Below are positions 23,845 to 35,500 of a DNA stretch of 64,000 nt, piece after piece. Positions within the stretch are counted from its first letter, which is position 1; each line of letters opens with the position of its first letter. The notes beneath the pieces are model-generated. The model had not been told where the DNA came from and ran no database searches. It saw only the letters and a list, made by a program, of their open reading frames with translations. The stretch is taken from assembly GCF_036370855.1 (NCBI RefSeq), contig NC_088105.1, forward strand, positions 11,537,619 to 11,601,618. Reading direction: 5' to 3'. The translations under genes were made by a program, and so were the position numbers. This DNA is from Dromaius novaehollandiae (lineage: Eukaryota; Chordata; Aves; Casuariiformes; Dromaiidae).

Positions 23845-26581
23845 GTAGGTTTGTACCTCCAGTCGCAGGCCCCTGGCTGCTGGCTTGAAGAGTTATGTCC
23901 CATGACGGGGGAAAGGCCCCAGAACTGTGCTGCAGCCAGGGAGTTTACCAAGGTCTTTTGGCTGGAGAGCCCAGCAGAGCTTACTGGCACCAGCCCAGAT
24001 GGCTCACCGGTGCCCCCGAGCATCTGAGACTCTTCTGCTGTGGAAAGGCAGGTATTTGAGGAAAGAGATTCAAAACAGGCTTGTAAGGTCAGGATGCGCT
24101 ATTTAGATCTAGACTCTAAAGCAGGATGCTCCCGTCGGCAGAAGCCCTGGGCTGCAGGAGCCCTTTGCGCAGTCGGTGAGCAGCAGTGGGTGCCAAAGGC
24201 TCCTGGAAATCAGGTCATCGGTTTCGGAGCCTCCGTGTGGACACAGGAGTCTGAGTTGAAGCTTGCGGTTTCTGACGAGCTTGGGTGTGGCCCCCACCCC
24301 TAGACCTGGGGAGCTCAATGAGAAAGAAACACTTTTCCTCCCCAGAGAAACTTGTAAGAGGAAGCAGCCACATGTCACAGTTAAATAGGGAGACTGAATC
24401 TTCTGGGCAACAACTCAGGCATTTTTGTGACTCTTGCAAACAAGGCCCTTCAGAAAGGCCTTTCCCCAGCAAATCCCCTCTGAAACCAGATGGGCCTTGA
24501 GGGCACTCCTGGGCCCTAAGGGTCCTGACCAGCCTCACCTGAGGGCTGACATCCCCCCACCTGCCCCCTCTGCCCACTGGAGCCCCCTTTCAGCTCAGGC
24601 CCGGGCCTTCAGTCCCTGCCTGAGCTAGGTCCTAGGTGTCCCTGGCCCTGCCTCTGCCTGCTGAATGGCTCTTGGGCTGATGCTCTCGGTAGCTTATTTC
24701 CTGGACAGCCCTCTTGGAAGTATGTTGCAGCTTGTCTCCAGTGCTGTCTCTGGTCCTGTTTCAGCTTGGTCCTGGCTGGCCCAGCCAGGCCTCCCTGGCT
24801 GGAGCCTGGTAGCGGCTCATGGCTCGCCTTGGCTGGGGCTGTTGCTGGGCCCTGTTCCCAGCACGCGGCTGTGTGTGCCGTGGCAGCCCCTGCAGGACTG
24901 CGCCCCGTGAGCGAGAGCCCTGCCCGTGCAGGGGCTGCCCTGGGCTCCCAGCTCACCTCGCCTCGGGGAGTAGCCTGCTGCGGGCTGCGTGTGAGCCAGG
25001 GTGCCTAAGGAGGATATGTTTCCCTGCGGCATGAAAGCTTTGCACAGCCCTGGCAAGCACGGCAGGGAACCGGAGCTGCCTCCTGCCAAGTCTCTCAACC
25101 TTTTCTTCCCTTCTCTGATATGCCTGCGCTGGGTGTAGCTGGTTTGCTGTGCCGCTGCGCAGTGCTGCGAGCGGCCCCTGCCTTCTCTCGGGCTCCTGCG
25201 AAGGCTCTGCCCTGCTGGAGCCGTGGTGTTTGGGCAGAGCGCTTGTGCAGAGAGCAGGAAGGGGCCTTGCAGCCGTGGGAGGTAGATCGCTGCCAAGCTG
25301 CTTGTTCACGCTGCTGGTGCCCGCTGTGCTCTGTGGTCACTGTGGAGCTGCCTGCGCAGTGTGCCCTGGGCTCCCTGCTCGTGGGGAAGCCTGGACTGCC
25401 CTCCGTGACGACACTTGTTAGGCCATTTGTGCTTGGGAACGTGGGAACCAGCTGTTCCAGCCACAGGTGGAGTTCAGTCCCTGTGTGGGTTAAAGAACAG
25501 CAAACTGGAACTGTCTAGAGGTAGCTGCTCAGCACGACTTCTATAAAACTTGCTTAGCATGAGTAGCTAAATTTGCTGAAGCCTTAGGCCACCCTTAGAT
25601 AAAATAATGAACTTTTACTTAGTCCAGTAAGAAAAGGGCCTGAGAGCTGGTTCCAGCTGGGAAGATAAGGAAGCTACAAGCAGTCTGCATTCCTGCGTCT
25701 CACCCTCCAAAAGGGAGGATGTCAAGGCTTTGAAATAAGACCAGTGCAGGGCATTAGGACCTTGAGGGACAAAGCCTCAGCTCACTGCTGGGGCAGTGTT
25801 AATTGTAATGATTTGGAATCACCTCCTCCTCCTCAGGACCTTGAGAGACAACAGTAAGACCCAACAAGAAACGAAGGTACAACCGTCAGCAGAAACTGCA
25901 ACAGTAAAGATGAGGGAGAAAAACAGCCTGCCTAGGAACAACGATGAGACCCACTAAGGAGCAGGAGACCCCAGACCTGAAAGTTACGATTGGTCTGAAC
26001 TACCGCGTGAGGGGTGGGAAACTGAATTTGGAAAAGCTGTAATTGCCCAGGGATTTCTTTGTTCGGGGTCCCTCGTCGGAGGCACCCAGCTCGAGCTGTA
26101 ATTACTGCACACACGTTATTAAAATGTAATTATTTAATTTGCTTTGATCTGGCTCTGAACTTTTCTGCGGGAACCTAGGGTTGGGCCCTGTTATGGTGGC
26201 CGACAAGCCTCATTTCCGTAACAGCGCGAGCCTCCCTTCAGCTCTGTGTGGGAGACACCTGCACCGCGCTAGCCACATCTGAGTAAGCGGCTCGGGGTAA
26301 GGAGGGAGTTTGGGCAGCTTCCTGGCAGTTGCTGGGCAAGCGATGCCTTGCAGAGGCTGTCAGCTGGCTCCGTAGCTTGATGACAGCATACAGGTAACTG
26401 ATGACGTGTGGATGATGTCGCTGTGAGCTGATTGTGACCCCCCGTTGGTGGCAGAGGGCCATGGGCGCCTCACAAAGGCCTGGGGTCAGTGCGCAAGTCT
26501 GCGCGGTGGTGTCTTGTCCTCCTCCCTGCTGGGCACGGTCGTCTTCTCCTGAGGTACCGCGGGTACCGCAGGGCGCTGACG
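23845..26581. other. Unit junction region between NUF2 exon 2 and ADCY10 copy 2
   Basis: About 2.7 kb that must contain the duplication breakpoint, because NUF2 intron 2 here gives way to ADCY10 upstream DNA. The stretch 24480-24960 is rich in C and CT-type motifs; 25530-26220 is AT-richer and equals the copy 1 upstream region. No NUF2 exon 3, transposon end or RNA gene was recognised. The short motif GCCCTGGGCTCCC occurs twice (about 24937 and 25364), a possible homology at the join, but this is weak. Confidence 0.55.
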
Positions 26582-29500
26582 ATGGCTTGTGCTTGGGAGA
26601 GAAGGGCATGGTGCTGCTCGGAACTGGGGGAAGTAGCTGCTTACGTTCCTGACCTGCTTTTGTCTGAGGACTTGAAGCAGGAAAACCGTTCCGTTCAGCA
26701 CTTCCATGGAGTCCTGCTCTTTGCGGATGTGTCAGGTGGGTCAAAGCGTTACAAAGGGCGGGCACTGAGAAGAAGTCGCTGACCCGAGCCACTGGGACTT
26801 GGTGGGCTTTCTGGAGCCCTGGTCGTGCCAGCCGTGGTAGGGAATGGATCAAAGGAGATCTCTTTGCTGCTGAGGTCTTCTGCTTTGGGGAAGTAGTGCT
26901 CAGACATAGCTGAGGTCATGCCACAGGGATTTTCTTTGCTGCCAGCAGCACTGTGGCCTGCTTGTGGTCAGCCGTCCGCTCAGAGCAGCGTGCGTAGGAA
27001 GCTCTGAGGCTGCTGCAGCAGCAGCTTGGGCCTGAGCTGTTGACTGCAGTGCCGGCTCTGGAGCTTTGGTGCTGTCTGAGCTAGTCCAGGCTCTGGCTAA
27101 TGAAGGCATGGGAGATGAGGCCTGAGTGCCTCGCCTGAGGCTTGTTAGTCTTTGTGAGGCCAAACTCGGTGGAGCAGCTCCTGCACAAAGGAACCGGCTT
27201 CTCGGGTGCAGCATTTGCTCCCAAAGGCCTCCTGGCTTTCTAGCTGAGCATGTTGCCTGGCCGTAGGCAAGAGGCGAGGCAGCTGTGGGATGTGCTGGAG
27301 GGTCCCGGGCACCTGCAGGTGCCAGGCGTAACGTGTGGGTGTGAGGATGGGAAAGCTGACCCTCGGCGGGTGCTCAGAAGCGCCGGTGGACTTGGGCGGC
27401 TGTGCCCGCTGCCAGAGGCCCTCCTGCGTTCTCCTCGGCGGTGCCTCTCGGCTGGGTGAAGCTGGTGTGGAAACTGCCCGGTCCTTTGGCCGCGTAGACG
27501 CTTCCTGATTTCTTTGCGCCTGTGTGTCCCCGTTCCAGGTTTCACTGCTCTGACAGAGAAATTCAGCCAGAGCATCAGCCTAGAGCAGGGTGCGGATGAG
27601 GTGACGCAAACCCTCAATCACTACCTGAGCGACATCTTGGAGGGTAAGTGCTGTTCTGCAGGATTGTGGGGGACTGGGCTGTGGGGAGGCAGAGGTGCTG
27701 GGCAGCCTGCCGCTGCCTCCTTGCGCGGGCTGGGGGTTTCTGTGGCCCTGAGGGCCACCGAGAGCAGCTGGGCTCTTCTGGCGGGTGCTTTCTGCTCCCC
27801 ACAAAGAGCAAGGAGGTGCCCGCTTTCTCGGCACCCGCCCCTGTGGAGGGCCCCCCTGTTCAGCGATGGAGCAAGACTTTGCTGGGGTTGGGGCCCAGGG
27901 CACAGTGGGGGCATCTAGCCAGTGTTAGTGGTGCCCAAGTGACCCGGGGGTGGGGGCGCTGACAAATGGGTGTGTTACCTTTGCCAGTGCCTCTTCTCAG
28001 GGCCCAGTACTGTAGGTGCCGGTGCTGTGGTGCCTGTGAGCAATGTCGCCAGGCTGGAGCTGTGCTTTCCTGCGCTGTGCCCCACAAAGCAGCACCGCCC
28101 CTGTGCTCCTCTCCGAGCAGAGGGACCTGTCCTGCAGCCTTCTTGAAGAAGGCCGAGATGCAAGGCTTCTTTTGCTTTCTTTTGTGTGCAGAGCTGCTGG
28201 CTTTTGGAGGGGACATCTTGAAGTTTGCAGGTATGTATTTGTAAAAGAGACGTAGGCCTGTGTGCTGCAGCTGCAGAGGAGTGCTGGGGAGAGGGGAGAG
28301 AGAGCCGCGAGCTGGCAGAGCCCGGGGGGTGGCTCTGTTGGCAGCCTGGTGCTCGGGGGGAGCTGCCATCCGGGCCCCCAAGCTGGGAGCTGCAGTGGGA
28401 CAGCAATGATGTGCAGGGGTCAGGGCGCCCTGGGAGCTGGAGGGTTGGGGCAGCACAGGAGAAAGGAGGGGCCACGAGAGCCCTGGCGTCTCTGCGCTGG
28501 AGGGGACTAGCTGGGGGGTGGGTGGGGATGTCAGCGTTCCTCCAGGCCCGCTGCGGGCCCTCTTCCTCTGCCAGCGTGGCTGCTGTTGTAGCTGGCCTGG
28601 AAGCGGGGAAGGTGTCCCTGTGCCCAGGGCGCTGTAGTCCGGGGGGATGCCTTCACACAGACGCGTTTTCCTCGTCATGCCTGCTGGTTTCTGCTGTGCC
28701 TGCAGGTGGGTGCAGGCCAGGGAGCATCAGGTCTCCTGGGAGCCTTCACTGTGCCCTTGCTTTCCCCAGGGGACGCCGTGCTGGTGTTGTGGAGGGTAAA
28801 GCAGACCGAGTTGAAGGACACCATCAGCCTGGTGCTGCAGTGCAGCCAGCAAATCCAGGAGAAGTATGGGATCCGTGAGACGGACGTGGGCCAGAAGCTC
28901 CGACTGAAGATAGGTATGGGGAGTGCTGGCTTAGCTGCAGCGTGCGCAGATGCACGGCCCTGCGCAGTACTGCAGGGTGCTTTGCAGCATCAGGAGAGGC
29001 GGTGATCGCCGCTGGGGCCAGCGGAAGCCTTTCGTGCGGAAGGCTGCTGTGTGCGCTCGAGCAGGCGGTTACGAGCCGCCTGCATGCACGCTGAGCAGCC
29101 GGCGAGCAAAGCTGCCGGTCTGCTGGGCCTCTGGTGGGGGCAGCCGCGGGAGGTGCCCTGCGCTGTGAGCACGTTGTCAGCATCAGCTGCGTTTGCCCCT
29201 TGGCAGGCACCGCTTTTGGGGACCTCTGTCAGCAGGCCCCTGAGTAGGACCCGCTCCCTGTCGAGAATCACTCTTGAATCCATCCAGACAGACGCCTCCA
29301 CTTGAAGCAGTTGAGAGGAGGAGGCTGTCTGCAGGGCTGAGCTGCACGTTTGGCCTGTGCAGAGTTGAGCTGCGGGGGGGCCGTGGGGGTCAAAATGCTC
29401 TCTGCATCACTTCTGCTTGTCTCTCGCCAGGGATCTCGGCAGGGCATATATCCCTGCTGACTGTCGGAGACAAACGGGAGCAGCACTTCCTGCTCCTTGG

Positions 29501-32500
29501 CCAGACCGTGGGTGAAGTTTGGCAGGCCCAAAACCTTGCCACCGCAAGTGATGTCGTCCTGTCAGCCGGCTGCTGGGAGCTGTGTGACCAGAGCAAGATC
29601 ACGGCAAAGAGAATTAAAGGCCAAGCAGCTGCTGTGAAGGTAGGTGGGATGGCCTCTAGAGCGCCTTTGAGGCCCTGGACGTGAGGCAAGAAGGTGAGAG
29701 AAGGCTGAGGAGATAGATGCCCGCGGAGGGAGTTGTAGGTGTCGACGTAGGTGGGGAGCGGGAGCGATGGCCCTTCTGTCTCAGGGTTAGCTCTGGATTC
29801 CGCTTGCTGGGTTTGGGGAGGGGGTCGGGGGCCCTGGAAGGGTTTGGCTCAACTGGTGACGTCTTCTGTGGGTCATGAAGCTGTTCCTGAAACCTTTTTG
29901 TTCTGTGTGCCTTTAGGTTACAGGCGTGGAACGGATGTCTGTGTGTCAACGTGAAGAACTCTTCTCTCAGTTTCCCCAAGCCCGGCTGAACTCCTCTTGT
30001 CCTGAACTGTCAGGTGAGCCCCAACTTGGTGATGTTCTGTGGCTGCCCAGAGAGAGAGGGGCGGGCTTCTTCAGGGGCCAGTGAGGAAGGCCCTCTGCCC
30101 TCTCCCGCTTGCACTTTGTATTCGCGCCTGTGGCCCCGCTGAGCTTCAGCGGAGGGGCTCGCTGCTTCCTCCGCCTTCCCGGGGGCTGCTCTGGCTGAGC
30201 CCCTGCAAGAGGAACAGAGGTGCAGAGGGAGGAGAATTGTTCTCCTCGAGTTCCAGCGCCAGCCCCCGCTTTCCAGCGCTGCCCCTAGGCAGGCTCGCAG
30301 CGCCATCCTGCCCGCGACCGCCTGGCTTTTCCTTCCTTAGGCATCCTGAGGCCCGCTGTTACCCTGGCCCCTTGTCACTCTCTGTGGAAGCTGCTGCGCA
30401 AGTACATCCCAGCGACGGTGCTGAGGAAGGTATGGCCACAGCTGCCGGGAGCTGCGTTTTTGGAGGGGAGGAGGAGCTGTGCGTTGCAGAGGGGCCGTTC
30501 TCAAGAAAGCAGACGAGCAAAGGAAAGGCCCCCTTAGGCGAGAACCTGGGGGAATTGGCACCATGTGGTGCCCGTGCCAGGAGGCTGCCCGCTGTGTGCT
30601 CCTGCAGGGAGAGGGGCGGGTGGCGGGAGGTGGATTTCCCTCTGTATTTTCCAGCGCTGTTGTTCTGGACGTGACTGTGGGATAAGAGCAAGCTTCCCCT
30701 GGAGTCCCCACAGCGTTGCTGAGGGTGGCCCCTTGTGTCCATGCCTGTAGCAAGGTGTGGTGTTCCTGGCGCTTGTTTCTCTGCTCAGGGATGTATTGCG
30801 TGCTTCGGTGTCTGTCCTGCAGAGGCCGCAGCCTGCTTTGCCCAGAAGGGCGGATTTATTCCTTGCTCTGATAGCAGCTGCTCTCAGTGCCCATGTGTGT
30901 GCTCTGCCTTGGTATCTGCTGCAGGCAGCAAGGGCTCAGGGAGAGCTGGCTGGTGAAGGTGTCCTGCTCTTGTCTTCCAGCTTGATGACAGACAGCCCCT
31001 GGACTACATGTCTGAGCTCCGGCCAGTCACCTGCCTGTTTGTCAAGCTGCATTTTGCTGCCCGTGTCAACTTAGCGCAGCTCTGCAAAGCTATCCAGGAC
31101 AGCAGCGTGATGATATCGGAGATCATCCGTCCTTACAAGGGCGAGATCAACAAGATCATCATGTTTGATAAAGTGAGTGTGGGGGAGCAGTCCACCCCGC
31201 AAAAGTGTGGGCAGCAAACGAGGGAAGTAGCTGTGTCTCTTGAGCGGTGGGGAAAGGAGAAGCAGCTCTGCCTCGGTGGTGGGATCAGCAATCGGCACCC
31301 TCTGGCTCGGGGCTGCCCTGAGGTTCTGCCGGTCTCCACGGAGGCCGGAACCTCCCGGCGCGAGCCGTTTGCCGCAGGCGTTGTGACGAGGCGTGCTGTG
31401 CGTGTCCTTGGCAGGGCTGCACGTTCCTGTGTGTATTTGGACTCCCTGGAGAGAAGGTGCCCTACGAAAGCGTTCACGCCTTGGAAAGTGCTCTTAAAAT
31501 CTCCAAGGCGTGCTGCTCGAGGCCTATGAAAATCGAGTGAGTGGGGAGGCGTGTTGCTTGGGACGGCGCAGGGGAGGGAGGGATGGTTTCCCAGAGTGAC
31601 ATGCCCTCTAGCTCGGCCTGCTTGTGTCAGTGACTTTCTGCTGGTCAGAGCTCTTTGGCCTGAGGGGAAGGGTCGAAAACTACCTGGCTGCTCTCCGCAG
31701 CCCGTTCCACCCGGGGGTGTCGTGCTGCTGAGCTCTGCCGGTCCCCGAGGTCTGCACTGCCAGGGTGGCTGGCGGTGCGAGGGAGAGGGGTGAGGGTAGG
31801 TGGGTGGGCAGGCGGGACTGTGCACGGACGCTGCTGACTGCCTGCCGCTCTCCGTGCGTGCCAGGGCGGTCTCCGTTGGGGTTACCAGTGGGACGGTGTT
31901 CTGCGGAGTCGTTGGCCATCGTGTGAGGCACGAATACACAGGTACGACGCGTCTGTCTGAGGAGCGGGTGGCTGGGCTGGGTCTGTTTGACCAGAGCAGT
32001 GTGCCAAAGGAAGAGGCGGAGTGGCCGGGAGCAACCTGTTGCCCGTGTCTGCTGGGCTCGGCCTGGGGCCTGTCAGGAATGACAAGAGGCAGAGCGGGTC
32101 CCGCTGTGGGGCGGGGGAAGGGGCTCAGAGCCTTGTTGTTCCTCTGGGTTGTGCTCCCAACGGTTTGGGGCTTGCCTGTGCTGGAGGGGAGGCAGCCGTT
32201 GGCCTTGAAGGGTGGAGTGGGTTGGTCTCCTAGGTACGTGACTGTGTGCTCTCTCTTTGTGGCAGTCATGGGCCAGAAGGTGAATTTGGCAGCCCGGCTG
32301 ATGGAGAGCTACCCCGGCATAGTGTCCTGTGACACAGCAACCTACGCCACCTCTCAGCTGCCCTGTTCCTACTTCAAGGAGCTGCCAGAGGTGAAGATGA
32401 AGGGGGTTGCGGATCCTGGCACCATCCATCAGTACCTGGGGATGTTGGAGAAGCTGTGAGTGTCCTCTTGGAGCAGGCTGGTTGGGGGCACAGTGGCACT

Positions 32501-35500
32501 GGGGGTCCAGTCTTGGTCAGCAAAGAGTAGTTGTGCAGAAGAGAGCAAGCTGGCCTCTGCCCGGCCCTGCCATCCCTGGGGCTGAGAAGATGGAAAGCCA
32601 GAGCGTGGGTGTGCTTTTGGCCTGCCTACCTGAGTGCCCCTGCTGTTAGGGGACTAGGAGTGAGGCTGTAGGGATGCAGAAGGCTTGTTGGTGCCTGTAG
32701 GCACAATGGGCCTTGCAAGCTCTGTCCAAATGGCTTCCATCTGCGCTTTCTGCCCTGCGCTCGCTCCGTTGCATGCGAGACCACTGCAGCATTAATTCTG
32801 ACCCGCGGAGGGGGCTTTCTCCCAGCTGCTGCTGAGCATGAAGCTCACAGAAACCTTGTGGTTAGGCCTGTTCCCGTGGGAGAACGTGGGTCACTGGGAC
32901 TCTGTTCCTGATGGCTTCTTGCTGAAACTTCGGCTGTTGCCCCGGGCCGGGGTTTGGCAGTCTCTTTGGATGACCTTTTGGACGTTAACATTGCCATCCC
33001 CTTGAAACTCCCAAACTCGAGCCGAAGGTGCCTGGTGCTTGGCGTCTTGGCCCAAGAAGTCACCCTTGTCCTCCTGTTGCACACCCTGGCTTGAACCGAT
33101 AGATCTTGCTTGCCCGTCTTCACCGTGAGAGCATCTGTTCCAAGGCTCTGCTTCTGTAAACCGCTCCCTGGGAGCAAAGCCCGGGGAAGCAGTTGGCAGG
33201 ACCAGAGACTCGTTTTGCTTGTCCTGCGTGCTCAAGCAGTGTGTTAGCCAGCAGCACTGCCTGGGTTCTTGCTCCTGTCTCTGCTTCCTTTGGGTTTGGC
33301 CTCTGGTGCTCGAGTCTTGCTACGGTCCGCTGTCCCGCTGTGGCCGTTGGGCGGCTCTGTGCCCCAAGTTTTCCTAGTGCTTCTTTGGTGTTTGCCCCCT
33401 CCGCTGGGTCAGCGTGAACTTTGGCGGTGGGAGCTGGGCAGGATAGCATCCCGCTTGAAAGAAGAGCGGGCACCCACGAGCAAGCGCATCCTCAGCTCCC
33501 CGCGTGACTCTACGTCCTCCAGCGTCTGCCCACTTAACTGACTTTTGTTTTTCTCTTCCCCCTTCTAGCATAGCTGGCATGGAGGTTCCGAAGGCGAGGT
33601 CCGCGTATCCCACCTTGCTCGGTAGGTGGAGAAGGCCTTGGTCTCCTGAAAGCCAATTTCTGGCCCTCGGTCCCTGTTAGTACCACTCTGGGAACGGAGA
33701 AGCTTTTGCGAGGGATGCCGTTGCCTGCAGTGGCCCTAAGGGTTTGGCGCATACCTTGGCTCCTGGCTGGTTCCTATCTTTGGGGTTGCGCCGCAGCTAG
33801 AGGTGGGAAGCAGGACGATCCTGCCACGCTCCATAGCTAGCATGGGGGAACTTCTGAAGCGTGCAGTTGCTCGCAGCCTGAGAGCTGAGCTGATGCCCAT
33901 ATTTGGGCTCGGGAAGGAGCTTTCCCTCTGTCCGACTGGCAGAGTTTATTTGGCAGTGTGTTCTCTACGTGGGAGTCCTCCGAGTTTGTTTCTCGGCACC
34001 ACCTGGCTCTGTGAGGAGCACCTGCTGCTGTGGAAACCGCAGGGCGCACTGTGTGCCTCTAAGGCCTGCTGCTGTTGCCAGCTGTTTGGGGACTGCAGCT
34101 GCTGCCTTAGCTGCAGGGCGCTGGGAAGCACGTTGCGGCTCCCGGTCCCCGGAGGAGACGTTCTGAGTCCCTTTTGGACACAGGTGCCTGCAGTGACTCC
34201 GACTGTCCCTTGCAGTCTTGTGCTGGGAAACTGGGGAGTTGTGGGAGGAGGTCTGGACCTCTTTGCCTGTGAGCGAGAGGCCAGGGAAGGAAAGAGGGCG
34301 TGGGAGCTGTGCTGTGAGTCAGGCCTCAGGGGAGGCGGGCCTGCTAGTGCCCTAAGGCAGGCAGAGGCGCAAAAGCGGAGGAGCTGTTTGGGTGGGAAGG
34401 AGCCCTGGCTGTAGGCAGGCTTGTAGATGCGGTGGCGGGAGGGTGCCGTGGTGGCGAGAGGGAAGGGTGCGGACGGTCCTTTGCTTTTCGGCTCGCTGCG
34501 ACAGCTTGCTCTCTTGCTTGCCTGCACAGGTCGGGAGAAGGAGATGGCCCTCTTTGAAAGTTACTTGAAAGCCTACGTGGCTAGGAAAGAAAGCCGCATC
34601 GTGGCATTTGAGGGCGTTATGGGCTCTGGAAAGAGCCATCTCCTCACTGAACTTGCCTATTTAGGCCAGGCTGCTGGGCACAGGTGAGTGTTGTTGACGG
34701 GTACCTGTGGCTCACTTCCCCTGCCCACCCACTGATGTTCGTGGGCTCCTTGAGCCCCTCTGCCAGTGTGCCTGGCCCCTGGACTGCAGCCCTGAAAAGC
34801 CTCCTGGAGATGCTGCTTCGGAGCAGCTGCGTGCCCTCCTCCTAGCTCTTGAGGGAGCTAGAGGTGGCTTCTGGAGCCACTGCTCTTCCCCTTGCTGCTT
34901 TGGGCCAGGCACAAAGCAAAGGAGAGCCGGAGCTCAGGGCTTCTTGTGCCCCTCCAGACCAAAGAGAAGAAACCCTGGCCTGCCTGACAAATGCTGCTTG
35001 CACTGAAGAGCCCGTCTGGGGCCGTGTGTCCAGAGTGCCCTTGCCGTCGGCCCCCGATTACGCCTCTCTCCAAGAGCTTTGTCTTAGAAGGCTGTGGCTG
35101 TTTGGGGCGCTCTCTGAAGCTGTCTCTCTTGCTTCTGCATGGCAGGGTAGTGGCTGTGGAGCTGACGGAGCGGAACCTGAGGCAGGCCTGCTCTGCCATG
35201 CACATGATGCTGGCTGTGGCCATGGGCCTCCAGGCCTGTCAGTCGTGCAGCGCCAGACAGCTCGTCCTGCAGCAAAAGCTCCGAGGGCTGATGGGAGAGA
35301 GCAGCTACTGCCTCCTCAATGTCCCTTTCCTGGTTAAGGTGAGAGTGAGAGCCCTCTCTGGCCAGGGCAAAGGCCTGCTTGTGAGCCGTCCTGTGGTTGC
35401 GGTCATTTGGCTGCTCTGCTGGGGAGTGGGCTTAGCTGCCTGGTGGCAAGAGCAGGGGGATACCACGGGCTTCTGTTTGGGGGCCTGGTGGGGGGGCTCT

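Larger units (their letters stand above)
1..25297 (+). repeat. Tandem unit 1 of a 25.3-kb ADCY10/NUF2-fragment array
   Basis: Position 1 matches 25298 and 50594, and the match runs without a break to the window end, so the units are direct head-to-tail copies. Unit 1 is one base longer than unit 2: a run of four C at about 572-575 is three C in units 2 and 3. Downstream of that, every element is shifted by exactly 25,296 bp. The unit holds a whole ADCY10 gene, a CpG island and two NUF2 exons. The phase of the unit is set by the window edge; the true duplication breakpoint is not resolved, but must lie between NUF2 exon 2 and the next ADCY10 start. Confidence 0.97.

Noticed and set aside
24480-24960. 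CT-rich stretch with short internal repeats (GGCTGG, CCAGCC) as a transposon
   Set aside because: No terminal repeats, target-site duplication or coding remnant seen; it looks like low-complexity intronic or intergenic DNA.
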